64,000 bases of DNA from Pontiella agarivorans (GTDB taxonomy: Bacteria; Verrucomicrobiota; Kiritimatiellia; Kiritimatiellales; Pontiellaceae), in the NCBI RefSeq assembly GCF_034531395.1, contig NZ_JARVCO010000012.1:372001-436000 (forward strand), read 5' to 3'. A program made the translations under genes and the position numbers. This document shows, piece by piece, positions 44,827 through 54,200 of the stretch. Every line of letters begins with the position of its first letter. The stretch's first letter is position 1. The notes under the pieces are model-generated. The model did not search any database and was not told the DNA's origin. It saw only the letters and a program-made list of their open reading frames with translations.

Positions 44827-46284
44827 ATGAATAAGCGCGCAGTATTTCATCTGGTTTCGTACATGACGCTGGTCATCGGTGTGGCGATGATCCTGTGTGC
44901 AGGAATTTCGTTGGCCTATCAGGAACCGCTGGACGTCCAGCTTGACCTGATCTATTCCGGTGTCATCGCCATTGTCTGTGCCTCTGTTGTGGGATTTTTC
45001 ACCCGCGGCGAAATCAATTTATCGCGGCGCGACGGCTTCGGCATTGTGACCTTCGGCTGGATTTCCGCCACGATTTTCGGATCGCTGCCCTACATCTTTT
45101 CCGATGTGATTCATCATCCGGTTGCGGCCATGTTTGAAACGATGTCCGGCTTCACCACCACCGGAGCCTCGGTGCTGAGCAATCTGGAGGAGATTCCGCG
45201 CGGCATCCATTTCTGGCGTGCGCTGACGCACTGGTTCGGCGGCATGGGGGTACTGGTGCTCTGCGTGGCGATTCTGCCGTTCCTCGGTGTCGGCGGCATG
45301 CAGATCTACCGTGCCGAAATGCCGGGCCCCTCGAAAGACCGCCTCACGCCGCGCATCGCCACCACCGCCAAACTGCTCTGGGGTGTTTATGCCCTGATGA
45401 CGGTCGTGGAAGCTGCACTGCTCAAATTTGCCGGCGGAATGGACTGGTTCGATGCCTTCTGCCACGCCTTCGGCACCATGGCCACCGGCGGTTTCTCCAC
45501 GCGTTCGGCCAGTGTCGGGGCCTATGATTCGGCAGTCATCGACACCATTATTACGATTTTCATGTTTCTGGCCGGGGTCAACTTTTCGCTGCACTACCAC
45601 GCGCTTACCGGCAAACCGAAACGCTATTTCCAGGATCCGGAATTTCGCTTCTACACGTTTTTCCTGCTCGGATCGGTGCTGTTTCTGACCTTTAATATCT
45701 GGTCGCACGGCTGGGCGGATGGATCGTTCACGCGCTGCTTCCGCGATTCCGCCTTCACGGCCACGTCCGTCATCACAACAACCGGTTTCGGCACGGCTGA
45801 TTTTGACCTCTGGCCGAATGCCAGCCGGCTGCTGCTGGTGGTGATGATGTTTATGGGCGGTTGCGCCGGATCGACCGGCGGCGGTATGAAAATTGTCCGC
45901 GTTTTCATCATGTTCAAAAAAATGCTGCGCGAATTGAAACTGTTCATGCGGCCTTCGGCGGTCATTCAGATGAAGCTGGGCGGAAAACCGGTAGAGCAGG
46001 AAATTATCTCCCACATTGCGGCCTTCTTCGCGATTTTTGTTTTTATCTTTGCTCTCGGATCCATTGTTATGACCTTTTTTACGCCGGACCTCGTGACGGC
46101 CTGTACTTCGGTGGTGGCCACGCTGGGCAATATCGGCCCCGGTCTGAATGCCGTCGGTGTCACGCAGAACTTTGCTGACATTCCGCCGCTCGGTCAGGCC
46201 ATCCTGACCTTCTTCATGCTGCTCGGCCGTCTCGAGTTCTACACGGTGCTCATTCTGTTTCTGCCCAGCTACTGGAAAAAGTAA
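44827..46284 (+). CDS. trkH: Trk potassium transporter membrane subunit
   Basis: The 485-residue membrane protein has the pore-loop signatures of TrkH/TrkG channels: METMSGFTTTGASVL-like selectivity filter (FETMSGFTTTGAS), FGTMATGGFSTRSAS, ATSVITTTGFGTADF and VVATLGNIGPGLNAVG, that is four filter-like loops ending in G. With TrkA it forms a K+ uptake system energised by proton motive force or gated by nucleotide. Spacing is 3 bp from trkA, and a weak terminator follows. Confidence 0.94.
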   Translation: MNKRAVFHLVSYMTLVIGVAMILCAGISLAYQEPLDVQLDLIYSGVIAIVCASVVGFFTRGEINLSRRDGFGIVTFGWISATIFGSLPYIFSDVIHHPVAAMFETMSGFTTTGASVLSNLEEIPRGIHFWRALTHWFGGMGVLVLCVAILPFLGVGGMQIYRAEMPGPSKDRLTPRIATTAKLLWGVYALMTVVEAALLKFAGGMDWFDAFCHAFGTMATGGFSTRSASVGAYDSAVIDTIITIFMFLAGVNFSLHYHALTGKPKRYFQDPEFRFYTFFLLGSVLFLTFNIWSHGWADGSFTRCFRDSAFTATSVITTTGFGTADFDLWPNASRLLLVVMMFMGGCAGSTGGGMKIVRVFIMFKKMLRELKLFMRPSAVIQMKLGGKPVEQEIISHIAAFFAIFVFIFALGSIVMTFFTPDLVTACTSVVATLGNIGPGLNAVGVTQNFADIPPLGQAILTFFMLLGRLEFYTVLILFLPSYWKK

Positions 46285-46310
46285 GCCGGCTTTTTGGGGA
46301 TCAGCAAGTC

Positions 46311-46358
46311 GCCCGCCTGTAAGGGAATATTGCGGAACGACAGGCGGTTCGGGCCTTT
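46311..46358 (+). terminator. Possible terminator after trkAH
   Basis: CGCCTGT (46314-46320) pairs with ACAGGCG (46340-46346), and outer GCCC/GGGC may pair as well. A short T-rich tail follows. A perfect TTGACA begins at 46360, but no good -10 was found at standard spacing. Confidence 0.45.
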
Positions 46359-46436
46359 CTTGACAATTCCTGAATACTTTATTACTTCACTCCTGTATTT
46401 GGATGGATAGATAAAGTCAGTCAAAGAAAGCAGGCG

Positions 46437-47663
46437 ATGAAGATTCCTGAAATTATTTTCTGTAGTGCCGTATTCACGCTTGTTGCCACAGCGGGGTTCG
46501 CCGACGCTCCGGATTGGCAGAACAACTTTGACAACGTCGGATCATTTTATAACGGGGTTGCGGCCGCTGAAAAAGACGGCCGGTACGGGTTTGTCGACGA
46601 AAAGGGCCGCGAAATCATTCCGGTGGTCTATGAAAACCCGATGATGTTTTTCACCGACTTCATGCCGGCTCAAAAAGATGGAAAGTTCGGGCTCATTAAT
46701 AAACGCAACGATGCGATGCTGCCTTTTGAATTCGATGAACTGGATATGCGGAACGTCCGGGCCATCCGCGTGAAAAAGGAAAATCGATGGGGCGTATTTG
46801 CAGGCGACGGTTCCGAGATTCTTCCGGTGGAATACGAAGCGGTCAAACCCGGCGCATTTGTCGGGGAGAATGACCGATATGCCGTCGTGGCCCGTGATTT
46901 TTATTGGGGCGTGGTCGACCGTTCCGGCGCATTTGTTGTTCCGCCGGAGTATGAAGAAATCGAGGCGTTCGATGCCAACGGGCTGGCGAGGGTGAAAAAG
47001 AACGGACGCTGGGGCATGGTCGATGAGCGGGGCCATGAAAAACTGCCGATGATTTATGCATCCATCAGCGGCTGGACCGGAAAATTCAATGTGGACGATC
47101 CGTTAAACACGGTACGAACGTTTTATCGGGTTTCACTGGGCCGCGGTCAGGCCGGTGCGGTCGATACGCAATTGAATAAAATCATTCCCGAAATCTATGC
47201 CGGCGTCGAACCGCTGAACGATCAGTATCTGCTGGTCTGCCTGCCGGTAACCGAACGCTTGGGATTGCTGCGCAACGAGGAGTTTAAATACGGCGTCTTT
47301 TCCTTTGCCGCAGGAAAGGTTTTTCTGGAGCCGCAGTTTCCGCGCGACAGTTTCGAAGTACAGGGTTCCTTCCTTTTTGTGCATGCGCCGGGTACGGCGG
47401 TTTACAGCGAAGCGGGTGAAATGATTATTCCGCCGCGGAAATACAGTCATATTAAGCTGGTGAAAAATCGTTTTTTCGAGGCCCGTGTTCCTCCGACCGA
47501 CGGCGGCTGGGGCATGATTAATCTCTCCAATCCCGACCTGAGTGAAAAGATCGAAGAGGTGGTGCTGGATTCGAGGGGAACGGTTATCCATTCAACGAAG
47601 TCGGGGGTGAAAAACGCGGCGGAATATGAAGCCTATCTGGCACTGAAAAAGGAAGCGCGATGA
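46437..47663 (+). CDS. Exported WG-repeat protein
   Basis: The 408-residue protein has a signal peptide (IIFCSAVFTLVATAGFA). It then carries at least five WG-type repeats of about 45 residues (GRYGFVDEKGREIIPVVYEN, GKFGLINKRNDAMLPFEFDE, NRWGVFAGDGSEILPVEYEA, then FYWGVVDRSGAFVVPPEYEE and GRWGMVDERGHEKLPMIYAS). WG repeats make beta-hairpin solenoids with binding roles. Its stop overlaps the start of the next exported protein by 4 bases, so the two are co-translated. Role unknown. Confidence 0.82.
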   Translation: MKIPEIIFCSAVFTLVATAGFADAPDWQNNFDNVGSFYNGVAAAEKDGRYGFVDEKGREIIPVVYENPMMFFTDFMPAQKDGKFGLINKRNDAMLPFEFDELDMRNVRAIRVKKENRWGVFAGDGSEILPVEYEAVKPGAFVGENDRYAVVARDFYWGVVDRSGAFVVPPEYEEIEAFDANGLARVKKNGRWGMVDERGHEKLPMIYASISGWTGKFNVDDPLNTVRTFYRVSLGRGQAGAVDTQLNKIIPEIYAGVEPLNDQYLLVCLPVTERLGLLRNEEFKYGVFSFAAGKVFLEPQFPRDSFEVQGSFLFVHAPGTAVYSEAGEMIIPPRKYSHIKLVKNRFFEARVPPTDGGWGMINLSNPDLSEKIEEVVLDSRGTVIHSTKSGVKNAAEYEAYLALKKEAR

Positions 47664-50098
47664 GATGGTTAACCCATGTTGTGGTGATCCTTCCCCTGAT
47701 GGCTCATGCGCAGACGACGGAGCAGCTGGTTTCGGATCTGATTGCAGATGCCCCGAACGGGTTTAACGCCGTAGCCGAAACTGATGTTTTCCAGGGGTTG
47801 GAAAACGGCGGCGAAATTCTGGGGTTTGACGGATGGGTCCGTAACGGTGAGGCGCGCTACATGGCGTCGGTCAAACTGGCGGAAATCGATGAGGCGGGCC
47901 GCCGGACGCTGCATGAAAAATTTCAGGCTTACCGCAACCGGTTTTCGAACCGGCTGGCCGGATGGGAAAGGGAATCGGCCAATACATTTTTCTATGGCTC
48001 GGATACCTTCACCAAAAAAGAGTCCGGCTCACAGACCCGGGTAATTCTTGCGCTCGAAAATGTGGATGGAACCGACATGGTGTGGTTGCGGGTTGAATAC
48101 ATCGGACCCGGTTCCGCGCCCATTGCCCGGCTGTCGCAGAAAACAGAAGAAACACCGAACCTGATTCAGGATGAAGCACCGGAAATTCCCGTGCTGAAAA
48201 CAGAAAAAGGACAGCAGGCCCTGCTGGCGCTGCTGGATGAGGCCGATACGGAATTTCGGGATGTTCGTATTGCGACGGACGATCCGGAAATTTTCCATTT
48301 GCCGGAAACCGTGCTCAATCCGCCGGAGGAGGAACCCCGTCAGCTGCTGCGATCGACCGGGCCGATGCGGTATGAGCTGGAACTGTGGCTTGTTCCGAAA
48401 TACGGCTTCGATTCCTATAATCTGCCGCAGGAGGAACTTGAAGACCTGCTCACTGAAAACGGGTGGGTGGTTGAACATAAAAACAGGCGCTGGACAGCCC
48501 GACCGGAAAACAGCCGGGCAAAACGGCTGGTGAAAAAAGCGTTTCGCGGGCGGGAATATCTGGTGCTCGAAATGGTGAAGGAAGCCTATCGTCCGCTGGT
48601 GGAAAAATATCCGCACCTGACCGATGTGGACTGCCTGTCGGGCGACTGCATCAACGGATACGCAAGCATTCGCTATCTCACTGACGATCCGGAATACCGC
48701 TACGAAGGATTTTTTAAAGAGGCCCGGCCGGACGGATTGGGCATGCAGTTTATGAGTTACAGTGATCCGACGGAAGATCCGCTGCCGGCGTATATCGGAA
48801 ACTTCAAAAACGGAGAGCGCCACGGTCCGGGTATTTCCTATCAGTTTTCCGGCGGTGATGATCTGGCGATGATCCGCAAAGACGACCACTATTTTACTGC
48901 AAAGGATGAAGTGTTGCTACTGCCGCATCTGTATCAGGAATATGAAAACGGCGAACTGCTGATGGAATCCGAAAAATACTGGCTGCATCACCAGCCGCAG
49001 GACCGCGAAGCCGGCTTCCTGATCAAAACGCCGTTTGCCGTGTATTTCGGCAAACCGGTTTCCGGCGACTGCCAAAACGGGGAGGGGATGCTGGAACTTC
49101 CAGGCCTTGGAACCTTTTCCGGTTCCTTTGAAAACGGACGGGCGCAGGGCTACGGCGAGCTGACGCTGCCGAACGGCGAAATCAAGGCCTTTGTGCTCCA
49201 TGACGGCGTGCCGGAATATATCCGCACACTGGCACTGCCGGAGGGTGTCTCGCGCATTGCCGCCGCAAAGCGCGGTGCATTCCAGCTGGCTGTTAATGAC
49301 TGCCTGGAGGGCAACTGCCTGAACGGGGAGGGGGTGGCGCTGATGGGCTCGGCCGACCTGTTCAGTGTCGGACAATATGATTATGAAGGGATTTACCGCG
49401 GCGGATTTAAAAACGGTAAATTCCATGGGCAGGGAACCATGCTGCCGTTTGTGACGGATGAACAGACCACGCTGACGATTGCCGGCACGTTTGAAGACGG
49501 CATGCGGCAGGGACGTTTTGTGAAAACGCGCAACGGCGAGGAGGAAATTCAGTATTTCAAAGACGATGTGCGTTACACGGAAAGCGGGCAGCTTTTCAGT
49601 GACTATCTGGCCGAGGATCTGGAGCGGCGGCGGGCGGAATATAAAAAACTGCTGGCCGAAAAAATCGAGCAGGAAAAACGGCGGCTCGCTGCGGTGGCCC
49701 GGCGCAATGAGGAAATCCGGAAACGCAACGAAGCGCGCAAACGGGCGGCGAAGCGACGGAGGGCGCCGCGGCGGAATGTGCTCTATTCACAGACGTTTTC
49801 CGGCCGTTCACACCGTATTCCCGCCTACGGAAGTTTCGGGATTCTTGTAGAGGACCTGAGGGGGAAGGGCAGTCAGGAAATTGTGGTGGAATATATCGGC
49901 GGCTACGGCGGCGGTTTTGCGCATCAACGTTACCGCATGAGCGGAGGGGTACTTTCCGTATACATCGGCGATGAAAATCCGGATCCGGATAAACCCCGTT
50001 TGACCGATCCTGAACTGCTGAATAAATTCACCCCGTCCAACTACTACATCATCCACTGCTCAAAAGCGTCGCATTACCAGATCACGGCCTACAATTAA
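47660..50098 (+). CDS. Exported MORN-repeat protein
   Basis: The 812-residue protein has a signal peptide (VVVILPLMAHA). About residues 340-660 contain several MORN-like repeats (YEGFFKEARPDGLGMQF, GDCQNGEGMLELPGLG then FSGSFENGRAQGYGELT, YRGGFKNGKFHGQGTML). A charged Arg/Glu/Lys coiled-coil tail follows (about 660-710). The final 100 residues form a separate domain (GSQEIVVEYIGGYGGGFAHQ). It is co-translated with the WG-repeat protein upstream. Both may build a surface or periplasmic assembly. Palindrome sites 12 and 13 lie in this gene. Confidence 0.8.
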   Translation: MRWLTHVVVILPLMAHAQTTEQLVSDLIADAPNGFNAVAETDVFQGLENGGEILGFDGWVRNGEARYMASVKLAEIDEAGRRTLHEKFQAYRNRFSNRLAGWERESANTFFYGSDTFTKKESGSQTRVILALENVDGTDMVWLRVEYIGPGSAPIARLSQKTEETPNLIQDEAPEIPVLKTEKGQQALLALLDEADTEFRDVRIATDDPEIFHLPETVLNPPEEEPRQLLRSTGPMRYELELWLVPKYGFDSYNLPQEELEDLLTENGWVVEHKNRRWTARPENSRAKRLVKKAFRGREYLVLEMVKEAYRPLVEKYPHLTDVDCLSGDCINGYASIRYLTDDPEYRYEGFFKEARPDGLGMQFMSYSDPTEDPLPAYIGNFKNGERHGPGISYQFSGGDDLAMIRKDDHYFTAKDEVLLLPHLYQEYENGELLMESEKYWLHHQPQDREAGFLIKTPFAVYFGKPVSGDCQNGEGMLELPGLGTFSGSFENGRAQGYGELTLPNGEIKAFVLHDGVPEYIRTLALPEGVSRIAAAKRGAFQLAVNDCLEGNCLNGEGVALMGSADLFSVGQYDYEGIYRGGFKNGKFHGQGTMLPFVTDEQTTLTIAGTFEDGMRQGRFVKTRNGEEEIQYFKDDVRYTESGQLFSDYLAEDLERRRAEYKKLLAEKIEQEKRRLAAVARRNEEIRKRNEARKRAAKRRRAPRRNVLYSQTFSGRSHRIPAYGSFGILVEDLRGKGSQEIVVEYIGGYGGGFAHQRYRMSGGVLSVYIGDENPDPDKPRLTDPELLNKFTPSNYYIIHCSKASHYQITAYN
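47789..47803. repeat. 15-bp palindrome TTCCA-N5-TGGAA, site 12
   Basis: Perfect arms with centre GGGGT. It lies in the MORN-protein gene, read as FQGLE. Confidence 0.8.
49098..49112. repeat. 15-bp palindrome TTCCA-N5-TGGAA, site 13
   Basis: Perfect arms with centre GGCCT. It lies in the MORN-protein gene, read as LPGLGT. This is the last perfect copy in the window. Confidence 0.8.
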
Positions 50099-50164
50099 CG
50101 GGCATCCGGTGGAATAGACTGAAGTCGCTTGAAACTTAATACGTAAAACCTGACACTGCTTTTT

Positions 50165-50896
50165 ATGGAACCACAACGATTATCCAAAATTATGGCGCAG
50201 CGCGGGATGTGTTCCCGGCGCGAGGCGGACCGGTTTATTGAACGTGCACTTGTTATCGTGGACGGGGAGCGCGTTTCCGAGCTGGGCACAAAGGTGTCGC
50301 CGGACGCGGACATTCAGTTGGTGGAAGCCGCGGAAAAACATCAGGCGGCGCAGGCGACGTTTCTGATCAATAAGCCGATCGGCTATGTTTCGGCCCAGCC
50401 GGAAGACGGGCACCGCCCGGCTTCCGATCTGCTGGACCGGCCGAATCAGTGGAGCGAGGACCGCTCGCCGCGCAAATTTCATCACGGCCAGCTTCGCGGA
50501 CTGGCCCCGGCCGGTCGGCTCGATATCGATTCTCAGGGATTGCTGGTGCTGACGCAGGACGGACGGATCGCGCGGCAGCTCATCGGCGAAGATTCATCGG
50601 TCGATAAAGAATACCTCGTGCGCGTTACCGGGCATCTTTCTGAAAAAGGGCTTCAACTGCTGAATCACGGGCTCAGCCTCGACGGTAAAAAACTGAAACC
50701 CGCCCAGGTCAGCTGGCAGAATAAAGACCAGCTCCGCTTTATTCTGCGTGAAGGTAAAAAACGGCAGATCCGCCGGATGTGCGAACTGGTCGACCTCAAA
50801 GTCGTCGGCCTCAAACGCATCCGTATCGGAAAAGTCGTGCTCGGAAATCTCCCCGAAGGCCAGTGGCGCTACCTCGGCGACCGTGAGCGCTTTTAA
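50165..50896 (+). CDS. RsuA/RluB/RluF-family pseudouridine synthase
   Basis: The 243-residue protein has an N-terminal S4 RNA-binding domain (about residues 1-50, [20 protein letters not shown]) and the RsuA-family catalytic domain. The catalytic Asp lies in the motif [14 protein letters not shown], with KPIGYVSA upstream and [14 protein letters not shown] downstream. It isomerises specific uridines in 23S or 16S rRNA, or tRNA; RluF fits best by the sequence around the catalytic motif, but the target is not certain. A hairpin with 7-bp arms (GCCGCCA, TGGCGGC) follows at 50956-50972. Confidence 0.87.
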   Translation: MEPQRLSKIMAQRGMCSRREADRFIERALVIVDGERVSELGTKVSPDADIQLVEAAEKHQAAQATFLINKPIGYVSAQPEDGHRPASDLLDRPNQWSEDRSPRKFHHGQLRGLAPAGRLDIDSQGLLVLTQDGRIARQLIGEDSSVDKEYLVRVTGHLSEKGLQLLNHGLSLDGKKLKPAQVSWQNKDQLRFILREGKKRQIRRMCELVDLKVVGLKRIRIGKVVLGNLPEGQWRYLGDRERF

Positions 50897-50955
50897 AAAC
50901 AGACCGCGGAATACACGCTTTCATCATTTAACTGCTAAAGCAGACGATACCTTGT

Positions 50956-50972
50956 GCCGCCATCCTGGCGGC
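50956..50972. repeat. Perfect 7-bp hairpin after the pseudouridine synthase gene
   Basis: GCCGCCA and TGGCGGC flank TCC. No T-run follows, so it is more like a small REP-type hairpin than a terminator. The rest of 50897-51120 shows no gene. Confidence 0.5.
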
Positions 50973-51121
50973 TCTGCCCTGAAAGCAAAACGAACGTGGA
51001 AAATACTGTGGAATTTTGCTGTCCGGACAGCGTGATATCTACTGATTTCTTGATTGTTGTTTCTTTCTTTAGAATAATCTCATTCTAAAAACTAGACTGA
51101 ACAATATCTTGCGGATGAGAT

Positions 51122-51210
51122 AAAGAAAAACCCCGCCGAGGCGGGGTAATAGGTCAAAGACCTTCGGCATATAGCCTTATTGTGAAAAGACAGTTCTAAT
51201 TTCTTTTCTG
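51122..51210 (-). ncRNA. tracrRNA, divergent from cas9
   Basis: On the plus strand 51180-51197 matches repeat nucleotides 2-19 in register: TTGTG, then a differing four bases (AAAA for GATT), then GACAGTTCT, 14 of 18 identical. Transcribed from the minus strand this becomes an anti-repeat pairing with crRNA through a 5-bp lower stem, a short internal mismatch and a 9-bp upper stem. Downstream in transcription order come hairpins GGC/GCC (51166-51176), AGGTC/GACCT (51151-51163) and a terminator. A promoter-like pair lies upstream. The predicted RNA is about 85 nt. Ends are approximate. Confidence 0.85.
51126..51146 (-). terminator. Rho-independent terminator of the tracrRNA
   Basis: On the minus strand CCCCGC and GCGGGG form a stem closed by a four-base loop (51131-51146), followed by a five-T run (51130-51126). 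The plus-strand side lacks a T-run, so the signal is directional. Confidence 0.85.
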
Positions 51211-51216
51211 AGTCAG

Positions 51217-51245
51217 TTTTTATGTATTTTTTGAAGAAGGGTCAA
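51217..51245 (-). promoter_or_regulatory. Predicted tracrRNA promoter
   Basis: On the minus strand TTGACC (51245-51240) and TAAAAA (51222-51217) are separated by exactly 17 bases. Predicted start is near 51204-51210, just before the anti-repeat. It lies within the 59 bp between tracrRNA and cas9. Confidence 0.6.
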
Positions 51246-51268
51246 TACGAAGCTGAAAGGAAATAATC

Positions 51269-54200
51269 ATGGGAAAGCGTATTCTGGGTTTGGATCTGGG
51301 CACCAACAGCATCGGCTGGGCCGTGGTGGATGATTTGGGAAATGGGCAGTTTGATCTTGTTAAACGGGGGGTTCACATATTTCAAGAGGGTGTGAAGATC
51401 GAGAAAGGGAACGAATCCTCAAAGGCCTCTGAGCGGACGGGGTATCGCTCTGCGCGTCGTTTGAAATTTCGTCGCAAATTGCGCAAAATCGAAACGCTGA
51501 AGGTTTTGTCTGAAGCAGGTTTTTGTCCGTCGCTAACCGAGGATGAGCTGAAAGCATGGCAGTCGAAGAAGGTTTATCCTGAAAACCCGGCGTTCCGGAA
51601 ATGGTGCAAGACGTCTGAACCGAAAACTACGGAATCGGGAGAATATAAGAATCCGTACTACTACCGTTGGCTGGCGGCGACTACGAAGCTTGATCTAGAT
51701 AATGAATCAGATCGCTTTAAATTGGGCCGTGCTTTTTACCACATTGCGCAACGACGAGGATTCAAGAGCAATCGTCTGGACACGACGCAGGAATCAGATG
51801 GGGTAGTTAAAAAAGAAATTTCCGAGCTTTCTGGAAAAATGGATGGCAGGACATTGGGGCAGTATTTCTGGGAGGATTGTTATCAAGAAAGTTCACCAAT
51901 CCGTAGAGTGCATACTTCCCGAGATGAACATTATTTGGCCGAATTTGAGTTCATCTGCAAGAAACAGGACATTCCCAGCACCCTGAAAGACGAACTTCAT
52001 CGGGCGGTCTTTTTTCAACGGCCACTCAAATCGCAAAAGGGTTTGGTGGCAAACTGCCCGTTTGAACCGAAGAAAAAGCGTGCGCCAGTCTCGCATCCGT
52101 TGTTCGAGGAGTTCCGGGTTTGGCAAACGCTGAACAACATCAAAATCCAGACACTCGATGATGACCGATTGCGTTCATTGACGATGGAGGAGAAATGGAA
52201 GGTCATGCCGCTGTTTTACCGGGTGAGTAAAGCGCATTTCGATTTCAAGGATATTGCGAAAAAGTTGACGCCGCGAAACCAGACGCATGCCTATTATAAG
52301 GGGCGTGACTCTGGTGAAGCTCACGTGAAATTCAACTTCAGGGACAGCCAATCACTTGCCGGGTGCCCTTTTATAGCGAAATTGAAAAACCTTTTGGGTG
52401 AAGAGTATGCCCAAACCCTGTTCGATTCGTATACGTGCGCAAAGACACGGAAAAACGGTGATGCCAAATCGGTGGAAGATATTTTACATGAAGTTTGGCA
52501 TGTACTGTTTTCTTTCGACGATGTGGAGAAGGTCAAGGAATATGCCAAAACTAGGTTGGGGCTGGACGACGAACAGGCGGAAAAGTTTGCGAAAATCAAT
52601 CCACCCCAAGGCTATGGTGCATTGAGCCTCAAGGCGATTCGCAAAATTCTCCCGTTTCTGCGGCAGGGGCTGATTTATTCGCACGCAGTATTCTTTGCCA
52701 ACCTGGACCAGGTGATAGGCATTTCCGCTGCGGACAATGAACGGGTGAAAGAGGATATTGTGAGATTGGTTGATGAGCACAACCAATATATTACCGAATC
52801 GCGGTGTATTAATGAGTTCGTGAGGGAGTACAAGGAAAGTCCGCGAACCTTTGAGGCAAAGTATGAATTGCGCAGACCACAGGATTTGAAGCTACCGGAA
52901 CAATTACATGGGCGTGAGGAGAGCATCTGTAAAACGATCTCAACTCAGATCGGTAGAAACAACGGAAACGGAGAGTATTTACCGATAAGGCGGTTGGAAG
53001 AACGGGTCGGCGACTATCTGAAAGAGCAATTCAATGCCAGTTCAGATGCGGTCAAAAGGCTGTACCATCCGTCCAAGGAGGAGACGTATAAGGCTGCTGA
53101 GCGCGCAGAAGATAACAAATTCTATCTTGGAGACCCGCGAATATCTTCAATCCGCAACCCGGTTTTCATGCGGGCGATGCATCGGGTTAAGGCCGTAGTT
53201 AACGAATTGCTCAAACAGGGCGTTATTACAGATCAAACGCAAGTCCATTTGGAAATGGCGCGCGAACTGAACGACGCAAACAAACGGGCAGCAATTCGAA
53301 GATGGCAGCGAAATAATGAAACGACCCGTAAAACGTATAAAGAAGCGATCGAAGAAGACTTAAAAGCACAGGGGATAGACCGAGCGGCTACGGATGACGA
53401 AATTCTTAAATACCAGTTGTGGGAGGAACAAAAGCATATCTGCCCATATACGGGGAAAACCATAGGCTTGCGCGATTTCATCGGTGAAAACCCTGTTTTC
53501 GACATTGAACATACCATTCCCCGAAGTCTCTCCTGCGACAACTCACAGGAAAACAAGACGCTGTGTGATCGAGAGTATAATCGGACGGTTAAAAAGAAAC
53601 GCATACCGTTCGAATGTCCCCGGCACGATGAGATCCTTCAACGAATCGCGCATTGGGAGGATCGGATCGATGACCTGAACAAACTAATTGAAAAACAAAA
53701 GCCGAAGAGTCGGTATGCAACCACCAAGGAAGCAAAGGACGCTGCAATCCAGAAGCGTCTTCTGTTGGAGTTTGAGCGAAACTACTTGCGAGAGAAATGC
53801 CGCCGTTTCACGATGGAAGAAGTGACGGGAGGATTCAAGAATAGTCAATTGGTCGATACGAGAATCATCACCAAGTATGCCCGGTTATACCTGAAAACCG
53901 TCTTTGCCACAGTGCATACCGTCAATGGTAAAACGACCGATGATTTTCGCCGGTGCTGGGGGGTGGATAAAAGCCGGGACAACCATGCGCACCACACCGT
54001 AGATGCAATTGTGGCGGCTTGTGTTACGCGGGAGCAATACGATGCTCTTGCTAGCTACTACCACGACTACGAAAGCTACGAACTCGGCGATTCTGCTACC
54101 CCGCAAAAACCTCGTTTTGGGAAGCCATGGCCAACCTTTACCGAAGATATGAAAGACCTGAAAAACCAGATGCTCGTATCCTATTACGCGCCCAACAATC

